NCBI GenBank assembly: GCA_910584665.1
Contig: CAJUBL010000043.1
Span: 1-28,864, forward strand
Direction of reading: 5' to 3'
DNA: 28,864 nucleotides
Source: an uncultured Muribaculaceae bacterium
Lineage (GTDB): Bacteria > Bacteroidota > Bacteroidia > Bacteroidales > Muribaculaceae
The notes below the pieces were generated by a model that ran no database searches, had not been told where the DNA came from, and saw only the letters and a program-made list of their open reading frames with translations. Positions 15,523-25,124 of this stretch are shown here, one piece after another. Made by a program: the position numbers and the translations under genes. Numbering within the stretch: the stretch's first letter is position 1; each line of letters opens with the position of its first letter.

Positions 15523-16520
15523 CACCCGACTCTGAAGAAACACTACAGGCGCTCCTTGTCAGGTTTGTCAGGGACCGTTCAGGTCTGACGCTCTCGCAGC
15601 AACGGTATTGTGAGCGTGTGATCGATTCACGTCAGGTCGACATGCGGTTTCTGGACGGTCTGCTCGAAGAGGAGTGGGGGAAGACCGGTGTGGAGGCCGA
15701 TCAGCCGAAGCTTGAGGCCATATGGTGTGAGATAGAAAGGAATATCGATGTAAGGAAACGTGCTGTGCGTCTGAATGCGATAAAGCGTTGGATCGGAGTT
15801 GCGGCTGCAGCCTGTGCTGTTTTTGTTGCCGGATATACGGTATCGCGGTTCATGTCGGAGCCTGTGGCTGTAGAAACCCGTTCATTGCTTGCCGCCCACG
15901 GCAGCATAGGGGAGTTTGAGCTTCCCGACGGCACGCGTGTATGGCTCAACGGCGGCAGTATGCTTACATATGATACCGGTATGATGGCCGGCGACGAGCG
16001 GTCTGTAAGACTTAACGGAGAAGGATATTTTGAGGTTAGCCATGACAGTGAAAGACCGTTCAGAGTTAATATGAACGATATGGTCGTCGAGGTTCACGGA
16101 ACGGTGTTCGATGCACGCAGTTCGTCATATAATCTTGCCGAGGAGGATGTCATACTCGAGGAGGGGTCGGTGAGTGTCACATACCCCGGACTCAGAAAGC
16201 CGCAGATGCTTGTTCCGGGTCAGCGTCTGTGCCTGAATACAAAGAGCCGGCAGGTGACGCTGACCTCTGTCAATGCGTCATATTACGGTAACTGGCGGAC
16301 ACCCAAGATAGTGTTCGACAACGCTACTGTCGAGGAGATCGCCACGACGCTCGGCCGCCGTTACAATATGTCGTTCAACATAAGGCTTACCTGCAATCAG
16401 GACAAGCGGCTGTCAATGACGGTTGGAAACGAGACCTTTGAAGAGGTGATACCGGTATTGACCACTCTGCTGAGGGCACGTGTCAGTGTCGAGGGGCGTA
16501 ATGTCACAATAAGGAATTAA
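15519..16520 (+). CDS. FecR-family anti-sigma factor
   Basis: This 333-residue inner-membrane regulator uses a GTG start that overlaps the BACON gene stop. Residues 1-85 are the cytoplasmic sigma-binding part. A single TM helix spans about 91-108 (IGVAAAACAVFVAGY). The periplasmic FecR domain (about 120-220) includes IGEFELPDGTRVWLNGGS, RLNGEGYFEVSHD and FRVNMNDMVVEVHGTVF. The C-terminal DUF4974 domain (about 262-330) has an STN-like pattern, PKIVFDNATVEEIATTLGRR. In this family, substrate binding by a SusC-like transporter with an STN domain is passed through FecR to release the sigma factor. The partner sigma gene lies divergently upstream rather than directly before it. Confidence 0.93.
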   Translation: MTPDSEETLQALLVRFVRDRSGLTLSQQRYCERVIDSRQVDMRFLDGLLEEEWGKTGVEADQPKLEAIWCEIERNIDVRKRAVRLNAIKRWIGVAAAACAVFVAGYTVSRFMSEPVAVETRSLLAAHGSIGEFELPDGTRVWLNGGSMLTYDTGMMAGDERSVRLNGEGYFEVSHDSERPFRVNMNDMVVEVHGTVFDARSSSYNLAEEDVILEEGSVSVTYPGLRKPQMLVPGQRLCLNTKSRQVTLTSVNASYYGNWRTPKIVFDNATVEEIATTLGRRYNMSFNIRLTCNQDKRLSMTVGNETFEEVIPVLTTLLRARVSVEGRNVTIRN

Positions 16521-16549
16521 TAAATCAATCATTAATATCACTAATATCC

Positions 16550-19500
16550 ATGACTAAAACCAGTAAATCAAATTCAAGGCTGAGGCTGTCGGCTATTCTG
16601 GTATCGATGTTCATCGGGCTGGCCGCTATGGCACAGTTGCCCAAGGTAAGTATCGATGTCCGGAATGTAACGGTCAAGAGCATGCTTCAGCAGATCGAGT
16701 CGCAGTGCAACTATACCGTTGCCTATGCCGACAGTGACATACCGGTCGACAGGATTGTGACGGTGAAGGCCGTCGATAAATCCATCGACGCGATAATCAG
16801 GGATGTGCTGCCTGACGTCAATGTTCAGGTTCACGGTACCAAGATAATCATCACACGTAATCACAGTTTGCAGGAGGGTGATACCTCTGCGACTAAGTCA
16901 GCGATAACCGTAAGCGGTCGTGTGACTGATGACAGCGGAGAGCCGGTAGTCGGAGCGTCGGTGATCCAGAAAGGTACTACCGTGGGAACCGCCACCGATC
17001 TTGACGGAATGTATACCCTGACACTTAAGTCGGGTTCTCCGTCAGTGCTGACTGTGAGTTATATAGGTTGCAAACCGCAGGAGATAAAACTGAGGCAGGG
17101 TCAGGTTCAGGCCGATGTGACGATGCAGAATGACGTGCAGGCACTTGACGAGGTTGTCGTCATAGGTTACGGAGCTCAGAACAAGCGTGATGTCACCACT
17201 TCCATATCGTCGATCAAGGCCGATGATTTCGCGGCCACACCTACATCTGATTTCCGTGACGCTATGGCGGCCAAAATGCCGGGTGTACAGGTGACACAGC
17301 TTGGCGGTGATCCGTCGGGAAGCGTGTCGGTGCGTGTACGTGGCATCCAGTCGGCGACATCGGGCAATGATCCGCTGTATGTGATCGACGGCATAGTGTC
17401 TGACCAGCGGGCGTTCGCCAATCTTGAGAGTGGTGATATAGAGAGCCTTGAGGTGCTGAAGGACGCCTCGGCGGCCGCTATCTACGGTTCGCGTGGCTCA
17501 TGTGGTGTCGTTATGATCACCACAAAGCGGGGCAAGTCTGAGAAGCCGGTGATCAGTTATGACGGAATGTTCGGAGTCTCGACAGTGGCAAAGAAAATCG
17601 ATATGCTAGGTGCTCATGATTTTGCCCGTTTGTTTGCTGAAGCGCGTAACGGTGCGTATCTGGCCGAGGTAAGCGGTGCTTCGATCGATGATCCCATGTC
17701 GGTGCGTCCGCAGACCTATCATCGTATCAATCCCATCATAACCCAGTATATTCTTGACGAGGCCGGCACGTTGCCCGAGACCGACTGGCAGGATGAGATT
17801 TTCCGCTCGGCCATCACTACAAAGCATTATGTGTCGGTATCGGGAAAGACTCCGACACTCAGCTATTATGCCGGACTCAATTATCTGTATCGCGAGGGTA
17901 CGGTCATAAACTCAGATTTCGAGCGTTACGGTGCCCGTGTCAATCTTGACGGTACAATAGGGCGATTCAGGTATGGTATAAATTTCTCGCCATCCTACTC
18001 GATGACCAATCAGGTGAGTGCCGATGCCCAGTATGGCAGTGACGGCATAGTGGCCACCGCGCTGATGTGTGCGCCGATATTTCCCGTATACAATGCCGAC
18101 GGTTCGTACAACTGGGATATGAACGGACTGCTCCGTACAGACCCGTGGGACACTCAGCTCAATGAGGTGCTCAACCCCGTAGCTCTGGCCAACGAGATCG
18201 AGGACCGGCGTGAGAAAGTCAATGTATTGGGTAATGCCTATGCGCAGTATGAGTTTGTCAAAGGTCTTACATACCGTGTGACCATGGGGATGGACTACTA
18301 TAGCTATGACCGTCGTTACTACCGTCCGTCGACACTGCCGCTGAGGGGATACAAATACTACGATTCACCCTCACAGCCAAAGGCCATCAACCAGAAGAAC
18401 AATTACTATCACTGGACGATATCCAACCAGATCAACTACAACCGTACGTTCGGCGATCACCGTATCAATGCCGTCGCTGTCTATGAGGCCGAGCATCAGA
18501 CCATCTCGACGGCTAAAATTACGGGCACCGGTGTCATAGGTGATGACAAGATACATACTACGAAAGGTAAGACAATCGATCCTGACGAGACATATGACGA
18601 CCGTTATTCTTATACGTTCCAGTCATGGCTTCTTCGCGGACAGTATACATGGAAGGGGCGTTACATGCTGTCGGCCTCGATACGCGGTGACGGCTCGTCA
18701 CGTTTTGCAAAGAATACCCGCTGGGGCTATTTCCCGGCCGCATCGATGGGTTGGCGTATCAATGAGGAGCCGTTCATGAGGGGTGTCAGCTGGGTCAGCG
18801 ATCTGAAACTGCGTCTGTCGGTAGGTCAGACAGGTAATGCCCAGATCGGCAACTTCGAGCATCTGGCGCTTTATTCAAGTTCGCAGATGGATCTAGGCAA
18901 CGGACTCGTATCCCAGTACTATCCGCAGAAGATCTCGAACGACGATCTGGGCTGGGAGAAGAATACACAGTGGAACCTGGGTGTGGATTTCAATCTTTTC
19001 CACGGTTATTTCGGCATGAATATCGACATGTATACGTCTAAAACCACCAATATGCTGTTTGATGTGCCTGTGTCATCGGTATCGGGACAGACAACATCTA
19101 AGGTAAATATCGGGTCTATGCAGAACCGTGGTGTCGAGCTTCAGCTTAATTCCCGTCACAGTTACGGTGACTTCAGCTATGCGTTCACGGCTAACTGGTC
19201 GCTCAACCGCAACAAGGTGCTGGCACTCGGCAACGAGAATGCCGATATAATCAAGGAGGCTTCTTATTCGGGTGCTTATTACATTACGCGAGTTGGTCAG
19301 CCTGTGGGCTGCTATTACCTGCTGGTACAGGACGGCGTGTTCCGCAATCAGGAAGAGCTTGACTCGTATCCCCATTTCGCCGCAACGAGAGTCGGCGACT
19401 TCAGGTTTGTCGATGTAAACGGTGACGGAGTGATAGACCAGGATACCGACCGTGCTATTGTGGGTAATTACATGCCTGACTTCTATTATGGATTCGGGGT

Positions 19501-19966
19501 CAATCTAAGCTACAAGGGCTTTGATCTGGCTGCCAGCTTCCAGGGCGTCTACGGCAACGAGATACTTAACCTTGAGCGTCGTTATCTGCTGAACATGGAG
19601 GCATCGTCAAATATGATGGCCGAGTCGCTTGACCGTTGGCCCTACGGCAATCTTAACCGTGCGACACGTAAGTCGACCGGGCGCAACGGTGCCTCGACGT
19701 CAACCTTTCATATCGAGGACGGATCGTACCTGAGACTTCAGAATCTCTCGATAGGCTATACAGTGCCGGCATCGTTCACACGCCGGTTCCATGTGAACAA
19801 TCTGCGTGTCTATGTGCAGGGAAACAATCTGTTCACCTGGACAAAGTATACAGGATATAACCCTGAGGCCAACAAGCATAATGATGATGCCCTTCGGCCC
19901 GGCGAGGACTACGGCGCATATCCCGTATCCCGCACTTTCTCGGTAGGTCTCAATATAACACTATAA
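16550..19966 (+). CDS. SusC/RagA-family TonB-dependent outer-membrane transporter with STN domain
   Basis: This 1138-residue protein imports its ligand across the outer membrane, powered by TonB. After a signal peptide (about 1-28, ending AAMAQ) comes an STN domain (about 34-105), which marks transducers that talk to FecR. A carboxypeptidase-regulatory-like domain follows (about 119-193, VSGRVTDDSGEPVVGASV). The SusC signature EVVVIGYGAQ is at 201-210, then the plug (about 215-325, MPGVQVTQLGGDPSG, RGIQSATSGNDPLYVIDG) and a long 22-strand-type barrel ending RTFSVGLNITL. SusD follows by 16 bp. The ligand is not evident from sequence; the neighbours suggest something bearing a glycerophosphate diester. 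Confidence 0.96.
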   Translation: MTKTSKSNSRLRLSAILVSMFIGLAAMAQLPKVSIDVRNVTVKSMLQQIESQCNYTVAYADSDIPVDRIVTVKAVDKSIDAIIRDVLPDVNVQVHGTKIIITRNHSLQEGDTSATKSAITVSGRVTDDSGEPVVGASVIQKGTTVGTATDLDGMYTLTLKSGSPSVLTVSYIGCKPQEIKLRQGQVQADVTMQNDVQALDEVVVIGYGAQNKRDVTTSISSIKADDFAATPTSDFRDAMAAKMPGVQVTQLGGDPSGSVSVRVRGIQSATSGNDPLYVIDGIVSDQRAFANLESGDIESLEVLKDASAAAIYGSRGSCGVVMITTKRGKSEKPVISYDGMFGVSTVAKKIDMLGAHDFARLFAEARNGAYLAEVSGASIDDPMSVRPQTYHRINPIITQYILDEAGTLPETDWQDEIFRSAITTKHYVSVSGKTPTLSYYAGLNYLYREGTVINSDFERYGARVNLDGTIGRFRYGINFSPSYSMTNQVSADAQYGSDGIVATALMCAPIFPVYNADGSYNWDMNGLLRTDPWDTQLNEVLNPVALANEIEDRREKVNVLGNAYAQYEFVKGLTYRVTMGMDYYSYDRRYYRPSTLPLRGYKYYDSPSQPKAINQKNNYYHWTISNQINYNRTFGDHRINAVAVYEAEHQTISTAKITGTGVIGDDKIHTTKGKTIDPDETYDDRYSYTFQSWLLRGQYTWKGRYMLSASIRGDGSSRFAKNTRWGYFPAASMGWRINEEPFMRGVSWVSDLKLRLSVGQTGNAQIGNFEHLALYSSSQMDLGNGLVSQYYPQKISNDDLGWEKNTQWNLGVDFNLFHGYFGMNIDMYTSKTTNMLFDVPVSSVSGQTTSKVNIGSMQNRGVELQLNSRHSYGDFSYAFTANWSLNRNKVLALGNENADIIKEASYSGAYYITRVGQPVGCYYLLVQDGVFRNQEELDSYPHFAATRVGDFRFVDVNGDGVIDQDTDRAIVGNYMPDFYYGFGVNLSYKGFDLAASFQGVYGNEILNLERRYLLNMEASSNMMAESLDRWPYGNLNRATRKSTGRNGASTSTFHIEDGSYLRLQNLSIGYTVPASFTRRFHVNNLRVYVQGNNLFTWTKYTGYNPEANKHNDDALRPGEDYGAYPVSRTFSVGLNITL

Positions 19967-19982
19967 TCTCAACTGATACATC

Positions 19983-21365
19983 ATGAAATATCTGATTAAT
20001 ATATTGACCTGTGCGTCGTTTCTGGTGCTTGCTTCGTCGTGTGGCGACGACTTTATGAACCAGTATCCGTCAAACAGCGTCACGGAGAATAATTTCTATA
20101 AGACCGACAACGATTTCAATCAGGCCGTGCGCGGCTGTTATTATAAGCTTAAGACTGCGTCGGGATTCCTGATTTCCGAAATGAGCTATCGTAGTGACGA
20201 GGGAGACCAGCCGGCTATGAACGTATCCACACAGGACCGTTATGATCTCGACCACTTCTGTGAGCGTCCTAACAATGGTCTTACATCAGAGGTATGGGAT
20301 GCCTGGTATAACGGCATATTCAGGTGTAACGACGTACTTGAACACCTTGACGGAGTGAACATACCCAACGGAGACCGTTATCGTGGAGAGTGTCTGTTTC
20401 TCAGGGCATGGTACTATTTCAATCTGTACCGGACGTTTGGTGTTGTGCCTCTGACACGTGTGACGGTACGTCCGGCCGAGGCTCAGAAGATCCCCCGTTG
20501 TACCGATGAGCAGATGTACACCCTGCTTAGCGGGGATCTCGCCATAGCCGCCGAGCTGCTTCCCGAAAAACGGGACGCCGAGATAGCCCGTGTGACCCGT
20601 ACGGCCGCATATGCGTTGCTCGGCAAGGTGGAGCTGACATTCCATCATGCCGATAAGGCTAAAACCGCACTCGAGAACGCTATGTCCGACTCGTTCTACG
20701 GGCTGGAGTCCTCGACTGCCCGGGTGTTTGATGTCGGCAACAAGATGAACAAGGAGATAATCTTCGCGCTCTACTATAACAAGTCGACCGACAACGGTCA
20801 TGGTTATTGGTACAGTTCGATTACCAATGTGTTGTCGGACGTGCGCAATCCGACCCAGTATCTGCGTGATTCATATGAGACGTCTGACAACCGTCGTCCG
20901 CTGATCACCGAGTATGTCGAGATAACCAGAAACAAGCTGTATGCACTGAAAAAGTGGTATGATACATATGATGCCACATATACAACAAAAGTCGGCAATG
21001 ATTTTCCGCTTCTGCGCTATTCGGATGTTGTGCTTATGTATGCCGAGGCCCTTGCCGACAGCAATCTTCCCGAGGCTATAGTCTGGCTTAACAAGACGCG
21101 TACACGTGCCGGACTCACGGCTCTGACCGATGCCGATATCTCGGGCAAGACGGAGTTTTACAATGCACTTGCCAGGGAGCGTGGTCTTGAACTCGCTCTT
21201 GAAGGACAGCGCTGGTTTGATCTCGTGCGTCTGGGGCTTGCGGTCGAGCATTTCCGTTCTCTCGGCTATTCCATTGACGAGCATAATCTTCTGTTTCCGA
21301 TACCGCAGTCACAGATCGAGATTGTCAATGACAACGGCATACTGTGGCAGAATCCCGGTTATTGA
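19983..21365 (+). CDS. SusD/RagB-family surface lipoprotein
   Basis: This 460-residue lipoprotein (Cys20 in LASSCGDD) forms the lid over the SusC transporter and helps select the ligand. Visible SusD features are the N-terminal FMNQYPSNSVTENNFYKTDNDF-type region, ECLFLRAWYYFNLYRTFGVVPL with the TPR-like helices, a second TPR stretch around TAAYALLGKVELTFHHADKA, and the C-terminal DFPLLRYSDVVLMYAEALA and RERGLELALEGQRWFDLVRLG, ending LFPIPQSQIEIVNDNGILWQNPGY. At 460 residues it is on the short side for the family. It lies in the same operon, 16 bp after SusC. Confidence 0.95.
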   Translation: MKYLINILTCASFLVLASSCGDDFMNQYPSNSVTENNFYKTDNDFNQAVRGCYYKLKTASGFLISEMSYRSDEGDQPAMNVSTQDRYDLDHFCERPNNGLTSEVWDAWYNGIFRCNDVLEHLDGVNIPNGDRYRGECLFLRAWYYFNLYRTFGVVPLTRVTVRPAEAQKIPRCTDEQMYTLLSGDLAIAAELLPEKRDAEIARVTRTAAYALLGKVELTFHHADKAKTALENAMSDSFYGLESSTARVFDVGNKMNKEIIFALYYNKSTDNGHGYWYSSITNVLSDVRNPTQYLRDSYETSDNRRPLITEYVEITRNKLYALKKWYDTYDATYTTKVGNDFPLLRYSDVVLMYAEALADSNLPEAIVWLNKTRTRAGLTALTDADISGKTEFYNALARERGLELALEGQRWFDLVRLGLAVEHFRSLGYSIDEHNLLFPIPQSQIEIVNDNGILWQNPGY

Positions 21366-21402
21366 TCCAATTAATAATAGATATAATTTCGCACACATAC
21401 TC

Positions 21403-23418
21403 ATGAAAAAAATATATAGCATACTGCTTCTCCCGCTTATTGCTGTGATGATCAGCTCGTGCTGGGAAGAGACGAAATATAAGGCCGGCCAGGGGCGTCA
21501 TCAGGTGACCGAGTTCAAGGCGTTGCCGGGCGATTGCGAGGCCCTGCTCACATGGACGATGCCCGAAGGGTGGAATCCGACAGATTTTATCGTGACATAC
21601 TCCAATGAAAATCAGGAGGAAGTCGTAGCCCGAACGGGTGGAAAAATGGAATATCTTGTCGGGGGATTGCAGAATAACTATCAGTATACCTTTAAGGTCC
21701 AGGCTGTTTACGGTACCGTCATATCCCAGGCGGTGGAGGCTGCGGCCCGTCCGGCCACAACTCGTTTTGCTGTCGGAGATCTTGCCGGAACAGGCAGTGA
21801 CGGTATGGTGACACTGACATGGACATGTCCCGGAGCCCGTGTGGACGGCTACCGTCTGGAGTATGTCAGGGAGGGTGACACAGACAGGCAGACCGAGCAG
21901 ATCGGTGCCGATGTCGAGACTTATACGGTTGACAATCTTGAGAATGACGTCAACTATCTGTTTACATTGGTGGCCAGTTACCCCAATGGAGAGTCGGAGC
22001 CGGTCACGGTAAGGGTTATGCCAACCCAGGCTATTCCATATTTCGTCAATCGCACCGAGGTATCGGTCGGTGAGCCTGTTGAGTTTACTTTCAACCGTGA
22101 GGGATTGCCTATGGCAACCGGAGTGAAATGGACCTTCCCCGACGGTACAGTCCTTGAAGGTGATGTAGTGACAGGATCTTTCTCGTCGGCCAATGAAGAC
22201 AGCCGTGTCATTCTGTCAGCCAGGATCGGATCTGTCGAGAAGAGCTGGCCGATATCCATCAACGTGCGTCTTTTTGCCGTGATGTATACAGAATGGATAC
22301 AGGACGGTACAGCCTACAATGGATTCAAAGGCACATGTCCGGTATTCTCGCCCGACGGAAAGATTGTGTATATCGTGACTTTCAATAAGATCTCGGCACT
22401 CTATGCTTTTGAGATAAGTACCGGCAAACTGGTGTGGTCGTACACTCCCGAGACCAAGTCGGGCAGCTATAACATGTTGACCGTGAATCCGGTCAACGGT
22501 GATATATACTATGGTACGACAACAGCCGGACAGTTCTATTGTGTAAGCTCCCTCGGCTCGTTGCGCTGGACCTACAAAGGAGCCGCTTCGATGCAGTCGG
22601 CGGCTCCGGCAGTAAGCGCCGACGGTGCTACGGTTTATATCGTCGATAAGAACGGCCGTGCGGCAGCCATCGATGCTCTTACCGGTGCGGAGAGATGGAA
22701 TGCTGTGCTGACCGGTCATGGCAGCGGTATACTTGTCAGCGGACAGGATATAGTCATAGGAACCAAGAATAATCTGTATATTCTTGATGCGGCCGACGGA
22801 AATATTACAAAGACAATGGAATTCTCTAAGAACAACGGTATGTCCGACATCACAGGTTTTGCTGTGGCAGGGGATCGTAAAACGGTATATATACCTCAGT
22901 TCAACGGCCATATAAGTTCCTTTGACCTTGACCGCAAGGACTGGATCGTGAAGGACTTCAAGGTGGGAGGCAATACGATGTATGAACCGGTTGTGGCGCC
23001 ATGCGGTGATGTTTTTGTCGGCGGTAAGGATTCAAAGGCCTATATTGTCGACGGTGCCCTTACGGCAGTCAAAGCTACTGTTCAGGTCAGATCACTTGAA
23101 GGAAAGAACAACGGTTACAATTACTCACACCCGGTTGTCGATTCTGAGGGCAATTTCTATATCACTTCAGGTCAGGTGATGAATACGGTTATCAAAGTGA
23201 GTCCTGACGGCCGTATCGTCGATGAGTGGAACGAAGGTTCGACCGATGCCCAGAAACAGATGGGCGGCAATAACTTTATCAACGGCATACTGTTCTCGGC
23301 CTTTATCGGTGCCAATGGAGATAACGGTATGTTCGTGGGTAAATATGTAGGCGGTGAGCGTGCGATGTCATGGTCGTCACACGGGGGTGACATATGCGGA
23401 TCATGCTGTCTTAAATAA
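21403..23418 (+). CDS. Lipoprotein with two FN3-like domains and a PQQ-type beta-propeller
   Basis: The start is the ATG at 21403, just before a good lipoprotein signal (Cys20 in MISSC); the open frame extends further upstream into susD but without homology. The 671-residue protein has two fibronectin-III-like domains (about 28-120 and 122-215; for example ALLTWTMPEGWNPTDFIVTYS and GMVTLTWTCPGARVDGYRLEY). A PKD-like beta domain follows (about 220-285, VKWTFPDGTVLEGDVVTG), then a propeller (about 295-671) with PQQ/WD-like blades such as IVYIVTFNKISALYAFEISTGKLVWSY and IDALTGAERWNAVL. It sits where surface glycan-binding proteins lie in Sus-like loci and is probably surface-exposed. An odd cysteine cluster (CGSCC) ends the protein. 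No catalytic residues are evident. Confidence 0.82.
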   Translation: MKKIYSILLLPLIAVMISSCWEETKYKAGQGRHQVTEFKALPGDCEALLTWTMPEGWNPTDFIVTYSNENQEEVVARTGGKMEYLVGGLQNNYQYTFKVQAVYGTVISQAVEAAARPATTRFAVGDLAGTGSDGMVTLTWTCPGARVDGYRLEYVREGDTDRQTEQIGADVETYTVDNLENDVNYLFTLVASYPNGESEPVTVRVMPTQAIPYFVNRTEVSVGEPVEFTFNREGLPMATGVKWTFPDGTVLEGDVVTGSFSSANEDSRVILSARIGSVEKSWPISINVRLFAVMYTEWIQDGTAYNGFKGTCPVFSPDGKIVYIVTFNKISALYAFEISTGKLVWSYTPETKSGSYNMLTVNPVNGDIYYGTTTAGQFYCVSSLGSLRWTYKGAASMQSAAPAVSADGATVYIVDKNGRAAAIDALTGAERWNAVLTGHGSGILVSGQDIVIGTKNNLYILDAADGNITKTMEFSKNNGMSDITGFAVAGDRKTVYIPQFNGHISSFDLDRKDWIVKDFKVGGNTMYEPVVAPCGDVFVGGKDSKAYIVDGALTAVKATVQVRSLEGKNNGYNYSHPVVDSEGNFYITSGQVMNTVIKVSPDGRIVDEWNEGSTDAQKQMGGNNFINGILFSAFIGANGDNGMFVGKYVGGERAMSWSSHGGDICGSCCLK

Positions 23419-23437
23419 ATTTATCGATCAGATCATT

Positions 23438-25111
23438 ATGAAGATAAAATATATGTATTTGATGTTTATGGCCGGAATGCTGACTTTGTCGGCGGCGTTC
23501 ACGGCGTGTAGTGATGATGAGGAGGTCTATGGACCTGTGTCATCACGTGTCACTCTCACTCTCGGAGGATTTCCCGGTCCGAACGGGGGGATGGTCACAC
23601 CGGTGTGGAAAGCCGGTGACCGTGCGCGTATGTTTGCCATCGGGGCAGGGGAGAATACTCCTGCCATGGCCGAACCTATTCTCACGGGATCGGTTTCAGG
23701 TGACTTCCTGTTCACAGTCAACGGTTACCGTGATATTCCCAATACGATGGTCGCCGTATATCCTGCCGATGCTCAGGTGGAATGTTCGGATGGCAGGATT
23801 GTGTATGATATTCCGACCGTGCAGGACGGTACGCCAGAGGGTATTCTCGCCGCGTGGACTACGGCTGTACCAAACTCGTTTGAGGGTATTGATCTGAAGC
23901 TGAAACCGATATATACGACCCTCAGCATCCCGGTGGAGCGTGGAAATTATATAGTGTCGAAAGTTGATGTCAGGGCTGACGGCGGTGAGAATATCTCGGG
24001 TAAGGTAAGCGTGGATCCTACTGACGGTACGGTGACTGCCGATGGAAGTCAGACTGTCTCGGTTAACTATGTCAACGGCCTTGACTGTACGGCTAAGGCA
24101 CAGACTGCGGTCGCCATGATTGCACCTGTGTCCCTGTCGGCCGGTTATACGGTTACTGTGACCATGACCGATGGCCAGACGATATCGATCGATAACGAAT
24201 CTCCGGTGGAGCTCAGGCCGGGCGAGATTATATCCGCCTCGTCGATGAGTACACACGAGGATACACGAATAGCGTTCTGTGGCAGTGACATGATCTATAT
24301 AATCAAGCCTTTCGGAATAAAAGACAGCTACAGGGATGCCATCGAGTGGCAGTTTGATGCCAAGGCACTGGCTCAGGTGCTCGGTATCAAGGAGAACCGC
24401 TGCAATCATATCGATGACTGCAAGCCTGTTGATGCAGGCCGGAAGATGCTCGTGACCAGTTCGTACAACTGGAGTGTGTTGCTGGATATCCAGTCGAAAG
24501 AGGTTCTGTTCCATACCAATGTGAGCACCAATGCCCATTCGGCCGAGCTTCTGCCTGGCAACCGTATCGCTGTGGCCTGCTCGAGCGGCGGTGACGCTGT
24601 ACAGATCTATGATATGGACAAGCCTGACCGTGTGCTGTGGTCTCAGCCGCTGGTGTCTGCCCACGGGGTGGTATGGATGGAGTCGAAGCAGCGCCTGTAT
24701 GCCATAGGTGGCGAGACAATGTATGTCTATAAGCTCGTCGACTGGAATACCGATGCACCCAGGCTTGAGTGTGAGCGAACGTTCAAGGCCCGTCAGGGGG
24801 GATTGCACGATCTGACTTTTGTCGATGACAACACTCTGTGTGTCAGTGGCAGAAAATCGTATCTCTATAATGTCAACGATGAAAGTTGGGTTGAACTAAC
24901 CCGTCTGAGTGCATCTACAGCGTTGAAGTCTGTCAACTATAATTCGGAGACACGGGAGATGTGGTTTACCGATGCGACGGTGCCTGAGGGAACACAGACA
25001 TGGTCTACCCACACTCTCCATTATACCGATGATCCTATGGGCGGTACCGACTTCATGACTGTCAGATGCAGTGATATAGATATCTACAAGGTCAGGGTTG
25101 TGTCCTGGTAA
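23438..25111 (+). CDS. Lipoprotein: fimbrillin-like N-terminus fused to a DUF6528 beta-propeller
   Basis: The start is the ATG at 23438, giving 557 residues with a lipoprotein signal (Cys24 in AAFTACSDDEE). Residues about 35-265 look like a fimbrillin/Mfa-like fold: VTPVWKAGDRARMFAIG, a VAVYPADAQ segment, and IDNESPVELRPGEIIS at the end. Residues about 285-557 match what I recall of the DUF6528 propeller: IDDCKPVDAGRKMLVTSSYN, NAHSAELLPGNRIAVACS, LVSAHGVVWMESKQRLYAIGG and GGLHDLTFVDDNTLCVSGR. DUF6528 proteins are of unknown function. Being third after SusD, it is a second candidate surface ligand-binding protein. The gene lies 19 bp after the PQQ-propeller gene and 13 bp before the phosphodiesterase gene. 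Confidence 0.75.
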   Translation: MKIKYMYLMFMAGMLTLSAAFTACSDDEEVYGPVSSRVTLTLGGFPGPNGGMVTPVWKAGDRARMFAIGAGENTPAMAEPILTGSVSGDFLFTVNGYRDIPNTMVAVYPADAQVECSDGRIVYDIPTVQDGTPEGILAAWTTAVPNSFEGIDLKLKPIYTTLSIPVERGNYIVSKVDVRADGGENISGKVSVDPTDGTVTADGSQTVSVNYVNGLDCTAKAQTAVAMIAPVSLSAGYTVTVTMTDGQTISIDNESPVELRPGEIISASSMSTHEDTRIAFCGSDMIYIIKPFGIKDSYRDAIEWQFDAKALAQVLGIKENRCNHIDDCKPVDAGRKMLVTSSYNWSVLLDIQSKEVLFHTNVSTNAHSAELLPGNRIAVACSSGGDAVQIYDMDKPDRVLWSQPLVSAHGVVWMESKQRLYAIGGETMYVYKLVDWNTDAPRLECERTFKARQGGLHDLTFVDDNTLCVSGRKSYLYNVNDESWVELTRLSASTALKSVNYNSETREMWFTDATVPEGTQTWSTHTLHYTDDPMGGTDFMTVRCSDIDIYKVRVVSW

Positions 25112-25124
25112 TCAAATATGAAAA

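Noticed and set aside
21130..21402. Longer N-terminus for the FN3/PQQ lipoprotein
   Set aside because: It overlaps the end of susD, and a classic lipoprotein signal starts at the ATG at 21403.
23354..23437. Longer N-terminus for the DUF6528 lipoprotein
   Set aside because: It would overlap the preceding gene and bury the lipoprotein signal that begins at 23438.
23696..24808. Open frame of 370 codons on the minus strand inside the DUF6528 lipoprotein gene
   Set aside because: The plus strand has a signal peptide and family motifs along its length. The antisense product is rich in His, Arg and Ile in the way typical of shadow frames and has no known motif.
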